DNA from: CAIJXO01 sp964485905
Lineage (GTDB): Bacteria; Patescibacteriota; Minisyncoccia; Phycocordibacterales; GWA1-40-21
Direction of reading: 5' to 3'
DNA: 6,872 nucleotides
Assembly: GCA_964485905.1 (NCBI GenBank)
Contig: CAZAJY010000032.1
Span: forward strand, 1 to 6,872
Part shown: positions 4,740 through 6,872 of the stretch, piece by piece
Numbering within the stretch: the stretch's first letter is position 1
Layout of the letters: each line of letters opens with the position of its first letter
Program-made: the position numbers and the translations under genes
Notes under the pieces: model-generated
Databases searched by the model: none
The model's input: the letters and a program-made list of their open reading frames with translations, nothing else
What the model was told of the DNA's origin: nothing

Positions 4740-4779
4740 AATGAGATACTATAAAAAGAGATGTCTTGTGTCTCATTTT
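4738..4779 (-). terminator. Long-loop inverted repeat just after the NERD stop
   Basis: AAAATGAGA (4738-4746) and TCTCATTTT (4771-4779) form a perfect 9-bp stem with a 24-base loop, beginning three bases after the NERD stop codon. On the minus strand the right arm ends in TTTTCCTTATTT, so it could terminate or stabilise the message. The large loop makes it weaker than the terminator at 4512-4540. Confidence 0.4.
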
Positions 4780-4782
4780 TCA

Positions 4783-5505
4783 TTATACAACTAAGCCCTC
4801 CAATATTTCCTTTAATTGAATAATCTCTTCTGAATTTAAAATTCGTGACTGTTTGCTTAAAAAAGAAATAATATCATTACTAGTTAAAACAAAAACATTA
4901 TTAATCAACCCTGGATTAAAATTAAGCTTGGCGTACTGACTGGAAAAAACCAGAACTGATTGCACAAAAATATCTTGTTTTATTTTGTTTTTGATATAGT
5001 CATGGAAAGAGAGGGCTTCTGTCAGGGCCTGTTTTAAAAAATCTCCGTAAAAAGGAATCCCCTTTCTAATAAGCTTCTGCCCATTAAAATCAATATTCCC
5101 TCTATGACTTTTGACTTCAATAGTAAAAATACCGGTTGGTCCCAATACCACAAAATCTATATTATATCTTTTGTCTGGCAATTTGACGTCCTGAAAAATT
5201 AAATACTCGCTAGATAATTGAAAGAATTTATAAAGAATAAAAGATTCTGCTTTTGAACCATAATAGAAATTGTCTGATTTGTTTTGTTCATTCTTGATTC
5301 GTGGGCCGATAGTATAAATTAAAAAAAATAAAATAACCGATATTGTAAGGGCAAAAGACTCTGTTAGGTATTTTTTATTAAAAAGAAAAATAACGTCTAA
5401 AATCATTAAAATAAATACGCATAGTCCTAAGACATAAGAACGCTTAGTGTGTCTTTTCTCTTCAGCTATCAGATATTGGCTTTTACATCCGTAAATTTTA
5501 GACAT
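4783..5505 (-). CDS. Membrane-anchored NERD (nuclease-related) domain protein
   Basis: This 240-residue protein has two adjacent hydrophobic segments (about 26-43 and 50-66) followed by a NERD domain on what should be the cytoplasmic side. The NERD fold is related to restriction-type endonucleases. The residues are visible: YGSKAESF (82-89, acidic E87), NIDFVVLGPTGIFTIEVKS (115-133) with D117 and the E130-x-K132 pair forming the D-ExK nuclease core, and a QA motif at 159-160. The segment VQSVLVFSSQYAKLNF (181-196) and the following VFVLTSNDIISFL are also typical of the family. All putative catalytic residues are present. NERD proteins are associated with plasmids, DNA handling and defence islands, but few have a demonstrated activity. 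The gene forms its own unit, ending in a long-loop inverted repeat and a distal terminator. The start at 5505 is the only good ATG; no Shine-Dalgarno sequence or clear promoter is visible. Confidence 0.85.
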   Translation of the reverse strand: MSKIYGCKSQYLIAEEKRHTKRSYVLGLCVFILMILDVIFLFNKKYLTESFALTISVILFFLIYTIGPRIKNEQNKSDNFYYGSKAESFILYKFFQLSSEYLIFQDVKLPDKRYNIDFVVLGPTGIFTIEVKSHRGNIDFNGQKLIRKGIPFYGDFLKQALTEALSFHDYIKNKIKQDIFVQSVLVFSSQYAKLNFNPGLINNVFVLTSNDIISFLSKQSRILNSEEIIQLKEILEGLVV

Positions 5506-5571
5506 AAATTAATTTTTAAAATAAAAAATCTTCGCAGCTCAAAAGAATTACCGAGATAAATTACTAATTTT

Positions 5572-5594
5572 AACTACTTTAATCATAAGTAGTT
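5572..5594. repeat. 8-bp inverted repeat upstream of the NERD gene
   Basis: AACTACTT and AAGTAGTT form a perfect 8-bp stem around a seven-base loop, 67 bp upstream of the NERD ATG. On the plus strand it runs into TTTAGTTT, a weak terminator signature. On the minus strand it could instead be an operator in the promoter region, since no other regulatory sequence for the NERD gene is apparent. Confidence 0.45.
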
Positions 5595-5618
5595 TTTAGT
5601 TTGTTATATACATTGACT

Positions 5619-5711
5619 CGCTTGGGTCGGATTCACAAGAATAATTGGCTCGGGCGATGGAACGATGTGAGAACCTGGATAGCTAAGTGCTTATTAAATT
5701 CTCACTTCTAA
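5619..5711 (+). pseudogene. C-terminal coding relic, copy C (most decayed)
   Basis: The plus strand reads RLGRIHKNNWLGRWNDVRTWI, then AKCLLNSHF and stop, aligning with copy B at GRIHKN-WL and DVRT. A 20-base stretch from GGGTCGG to AAGAATA (5624-5643) is identical to 4540-4559. After DVRT the resemblance fades and the YIYVPDLK ending is missing. The corresponding terminator hairpin is also decayed: GACCC/GAGTC has a mismatch and there is no T-tract. It ends at the 3' end of the HEPN-like gene, in the same relative position as the other copies. Confidence 0.5.
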
Positions 5712-5723
5712 TTTAAATTAGAA
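5706..5723. repeat. Perfect 18-bp AT-rich palindrome over the HEPN stop codon
   Basis: TTCTAATTT is followed directly by AAATTAGAA, and the TAA of the HEPN-like gene lies inside it. It contains two G-C pairs only. It may be a weak transcription terminator or a junction between the gene and the spacer; no other copy is present in the window. Confidence 0.4.
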
Positions 5724-6309
5724 TTAAATTAGATATATCTTCTAATAGAAGTATTAAATCTCCTTCTTTGAAAAAATTATTCACAACATTATTATTACTA
5801 TCATTTAAGGAAATTTCTATTTTCTTTCCTCTCCATTCTGCAGGTAATTTCAATAACTCATTTTGGTTATCAATCTTGAATTTATTGTTATGTGCACATC
5901 CATTTCTTATGTGGCGAAAAAATTGAATTATCGGCTCTTTCCAAAATTTACCTAACAAACTTTGTTCCTTTAATATATCATAAGAATATATAATAAATAT
6001 ACGGCAAAGAGTTGACATATTTTTTTGAGCCAAAGTCTGTGCCTCCTTCTCTCCTTTAGATTTTACTAAATCTATTACACTTTTTATTCTAAAATTTGCA
6101 TTTAAGGGCTTATTGTCGATATCATTATTAAAAGAAGTAATAATACCCATAGTTGCTATATCATCGGGAATATTATTTTGGTAATAATTTTGTATATTTG
6201 GATCATATAAGGACGCCAAACCTAAATAACATGTACGATATATATCAAGGATTTCATCAAAAATTTGATTTATATTTGCTGGCCTCATCTTGTTTTGATT
6301 TATTTGCAT
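5713..6309 (-). CDS. HEPN-like protein with RNxxxH motif
   Basis: This 198-residue, mostly helical protein contains FFRHIRNGCAHNNKF (130-144). R135-N-x3-H140 matches the R-x4-6-H active-site motif of HEPN domains, with the usual polar residue after the arginine. HEPN proteins are commonly metal-independent RNases used in toxin-antitoxin, abortive infection and CRISPR effector systems. The tail LPAEWRGKKIEI (155-166) followed by EGDLILLLEDI (182-192) resembles a group of stand-alone HEPN-like proteins found on plasmids and islands. No membrane segment or second domain is visible, and there is no adjacent nucleotidyltransferase, so it is not a classical HEPN-MNT pair. The start is uncertain: M1 and M8 are both possible and neither has a clear Shine-Dalgarno sequence. 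RNase activity is inferred only from the motif. Confidence 0.6.
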   Translation of the reverse strand: MQINQNKMRPANINQIFDEILDIYRTCYLGLASLYDPNIQNYYQNNIPDDIATMGIITSFNNDIDNKPLNANFRIKSVIDLVKSKGEKEAQTLAQKNMSTLCRIFIIYSYDILKEQSLLGKFWKEPIIQFFRHIRNGCAHNNKFKIDNQNELLKLPAEWRGKKIEISLNDSNNNVVNNFFKEGDLILLLEDISNLILI

Positions 6310-6311
6310 AA

Positions 6312-6440
6312 TTTTCTAAAAATAACCAGTCTTATTCTCGCTTGAAAACTAAGTATAAATATCAACTCAGAATTGTAGAGGATATTAGAACTATAATTCA
6401 GCAATTAAAAGAGTATATTTATGTCCCTGATTTGAAATAA
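6312..6440 (+). pseudogene. C-terminal coding relic, copy D (best preserved ending)
   Basis: The plus strand is open from 6312 to the TAA at 6438-6440 with no start codon. It encodes SRLKTKYKYQLRIVEDI, RTIIQQLKEYIYVPDLK and stop. The core is the protein-level match to copies A and B, differing by silent or conservative changes, and it is the only copy with an uninterrupted core and ending. The N-terminal part (RLKTKYKY) does not match the GRIHKN part of the other copies. It abuts the start of the divergently oriented HEPN-like gene and probably overlaps that gene's promoter. The parent protein is unidentified. Confidence 0.55.
6352..6379 (-). promoter_or_regulatory. Possible promoter of the HEPN-like gene
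   Basis: The minus strand has TCTACA (6379-6374), a 16-base spacer and TATACT (6357-6352), about 43 bp upstream of the ATG. Both boxes are imperfect (four and five of six matches). The promoter would lie inside coding relic D, meaning that a regulatory role was gained in decayed coding sequence. In such AT-rich DNA this may be chance. Confidence 0.3.
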
Positions 6441-6472
6441 AAGGTACCTGACACCGTTTTCCCACCGTTTTT
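6414..6472 (+). repeat. 58-bp direct repeat, right copy
   Basis: This is the partner of 1708-1765, in the same orientation, 4.7 kb away. It includes the end of coding relic D, TAA and GGTACCTGACACC (6443-6455). The following sequence CCACCGTTTTT matches the left copy with one change and one extra C. Identity ends at the T-run on the right. About 97 bases separate it from the stop of the neighbouring swivel-domain gene, whereas the left copy touches its gene. Confidence 0.85.
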
Positions 6473-6568
6473 AATTCATTACCCGTTTTTCATTAACCGT
6501 GGTTTTATAAAACTTTTAATTTTGATTATTTTGGTTTGTAAACTCTTATCAACTGCCACAATTTTAAT

Positions 6569-6872
6569 TTAGACTTTAGTCAAAATAGTCACTTTTCCCT
6601 TATCCATGTTCATTTCTATTTCATCTCCATCTTGCAGGACCTCGGTAGCAATTTTTGTTCCTATAATTGCCGGTTTTTTAAGCTCGCGAGAAACTATAGC
6701 CGCGTGGCATAATACTCCACCTTCGTTGGTAATGATCGCTCTGGCCTTTCTAAGGGCCGGCATAAATTGAGGCATAGTTTGTCCGGCAACCAGAATTCTA
6801 CCATCGGGAAATTCATATATCTTTTTATCAATATCTTCCGTGCCCCATTTAAAAACAAACACTTGGCCTCTC
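6569..6872 (-). CDS. PEP-utilising enzyme mobile-domain protein, 5' end outside the window
   Basis: Only the C-terminal phospho-swivel domain is visible. The frame is open to the window edge (RGQ upstream of the GTG at 6862), and the RGQVFVFKWG reading matches the usual G-x-V entry strand of this domain. The gene therefore continues outside and the GTG is not its start. Signature elements are GRILVAGQTMPQFMPAL, then AIITNEGGVLCHAAI with the phosphorylatable histidine 53 residues after the GTG, SRELKKPAIIGTKIAT and DGDEIEMNMDKGKVTI. It is clearly paralogous to the C-terminus of the 1767-2819 protein (GTKIAT, LCHAAI and DGD shared) but diverged and less AT-rich. Whether it has an ATP-grasp domain, making it a full PEP synthase-like enzyme, lies beyond the window. 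It ends in TAA, with the repeat spacer behind it. Confidence 0.82.
   Translation of the reverse strand, partial: RGQVFVFKWGTEDIDKKIYEFPDGRILVAGQTMPQFMPALRKARAIITNEGGVLCHAAIVSRELKKPAIIGTKIATEVLQDGDEIEMNMDKGKVTILTKV

Noticed and set aside
5619..5711. Diversity-generating retroelement template/variable repeat pair between copies B and C
   Set aside because: Differences are not concentrated at adenines, no reverse transcriptase is present, and the relics are not at the end of an intact target gene.
1606..6472. Integron cassette array with attC sites
   Set aside because: One gene plus one spacer in constant orientation fits, and GTTAGAAC occurs in copies A and B. However, paired RYYYAAC and GTTRRRY boxes framing a long imperfect palindrome were not found, and the spacers are better explained as coding relics.
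6473..6560. Three short AAAAACGG-like repeats on the minus strand
   Set aside because: They are only eight bases long, irregularly spaced and one is imperfect, so chance in AT-rich DNA is likely; one forms part of the 58-bp repeat.
1..6872. Alternative genetic code (TGA as glycine), as in some CPR lineages
   Set aside because: All genes read through with the standard code, stop at TAA or TAG, and need no internal TGA to complete a domain.

Overview
The window is AT-rich, and every convincing protein-coding gene lies on the minus strand. Two genes carry the phospho-swivel domain of PEP-utilising enzymes (TDEGG/TNEGG-x-LCHAAI), combined with a very AT-rich accessory background, standard stop codons (TAA and TAG) and almost no Shine-Dalgarno sequences. 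This is most reminiscent of a Patescibacteria/CPR (Parcubacteria-like) genome. That assignment is an inference from protein flavour, not from a marker gene. No rRNA, tRNA, CRISPR array or intact transposase was found.

Layout, read in the direction of transcription (right to left): a 5'-truncated PEP-utiliser mobile-domain gene (6872-6569); a HEPN-like protein with an RNxxxH motif (6309-5713); a membrane-anchored NERD nuclease-related protein (5505-4783); an unrecognised helical protein (4440-3862); a two-gene unit of a histidine-phosphatase-superfamily protein (3593-2823) followed 3 nt later by a full-length PEP-mobile-domain protein (2819-1767); and an AbiE-type toxin-antitoxin operon, AbiEi antitoxin (1322-738) then AbiEii nucleotidyltransferase toxin (730-26). 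Seven codons of a possible further gene touch the left edge. AbiE, HEPN and NERD families are all common in defence or accessory islands, and the region reads as such an island.

The most distinctive feature lies between the genes. Nearly every minus-strand gene is followed by a related or similar GC-richer spacer. Four spacers (about 1606-1765, 4512-4739, 5619-5711, 6345-6472) contain, on the plus strand, diverged copies of the C-terminal end of one coding sequence (core LRIVEDIRTIIQQ, in two copies followed by YIYVPDLK and stop). The copies differ mainly at third codon positions, so they descend from a protein-coding sequence. A fifth spacer (3640-3820) is GC-rich and weakly similar to the others. 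Two copies share a nearly identical 58-bp block at opposite ends of a 4.7-kb stretch (1708-1765 and 6414-6472), each just 3' of a PEP-mobile-domain gene. In three spacers the order is gene, GC-rich spacer, intrinsic terminator, then a new sigma70-like promoter, so the genes appear as self-contained transcription modules separated by a repeat. One such promoter (1595-1603) now drives only a five-codon ORF, which suggests a module has been lost there.

Functionally, the AbiE pair is an autoregulated type IV-like toxin-antitoxin module with a clear operator palindrome. The histidine phosphatase and phospho-swivel pair could be a phosphohistidine on/off switch, because this phosphatase superfamily includes SixA, which acts on phosphohistidine. 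The modules show no sign of acting together beyond sharing an accessory island. What built the array (recombinase accretion, RAYT-like transposition or homologous recombination) cannot be settled from this window.
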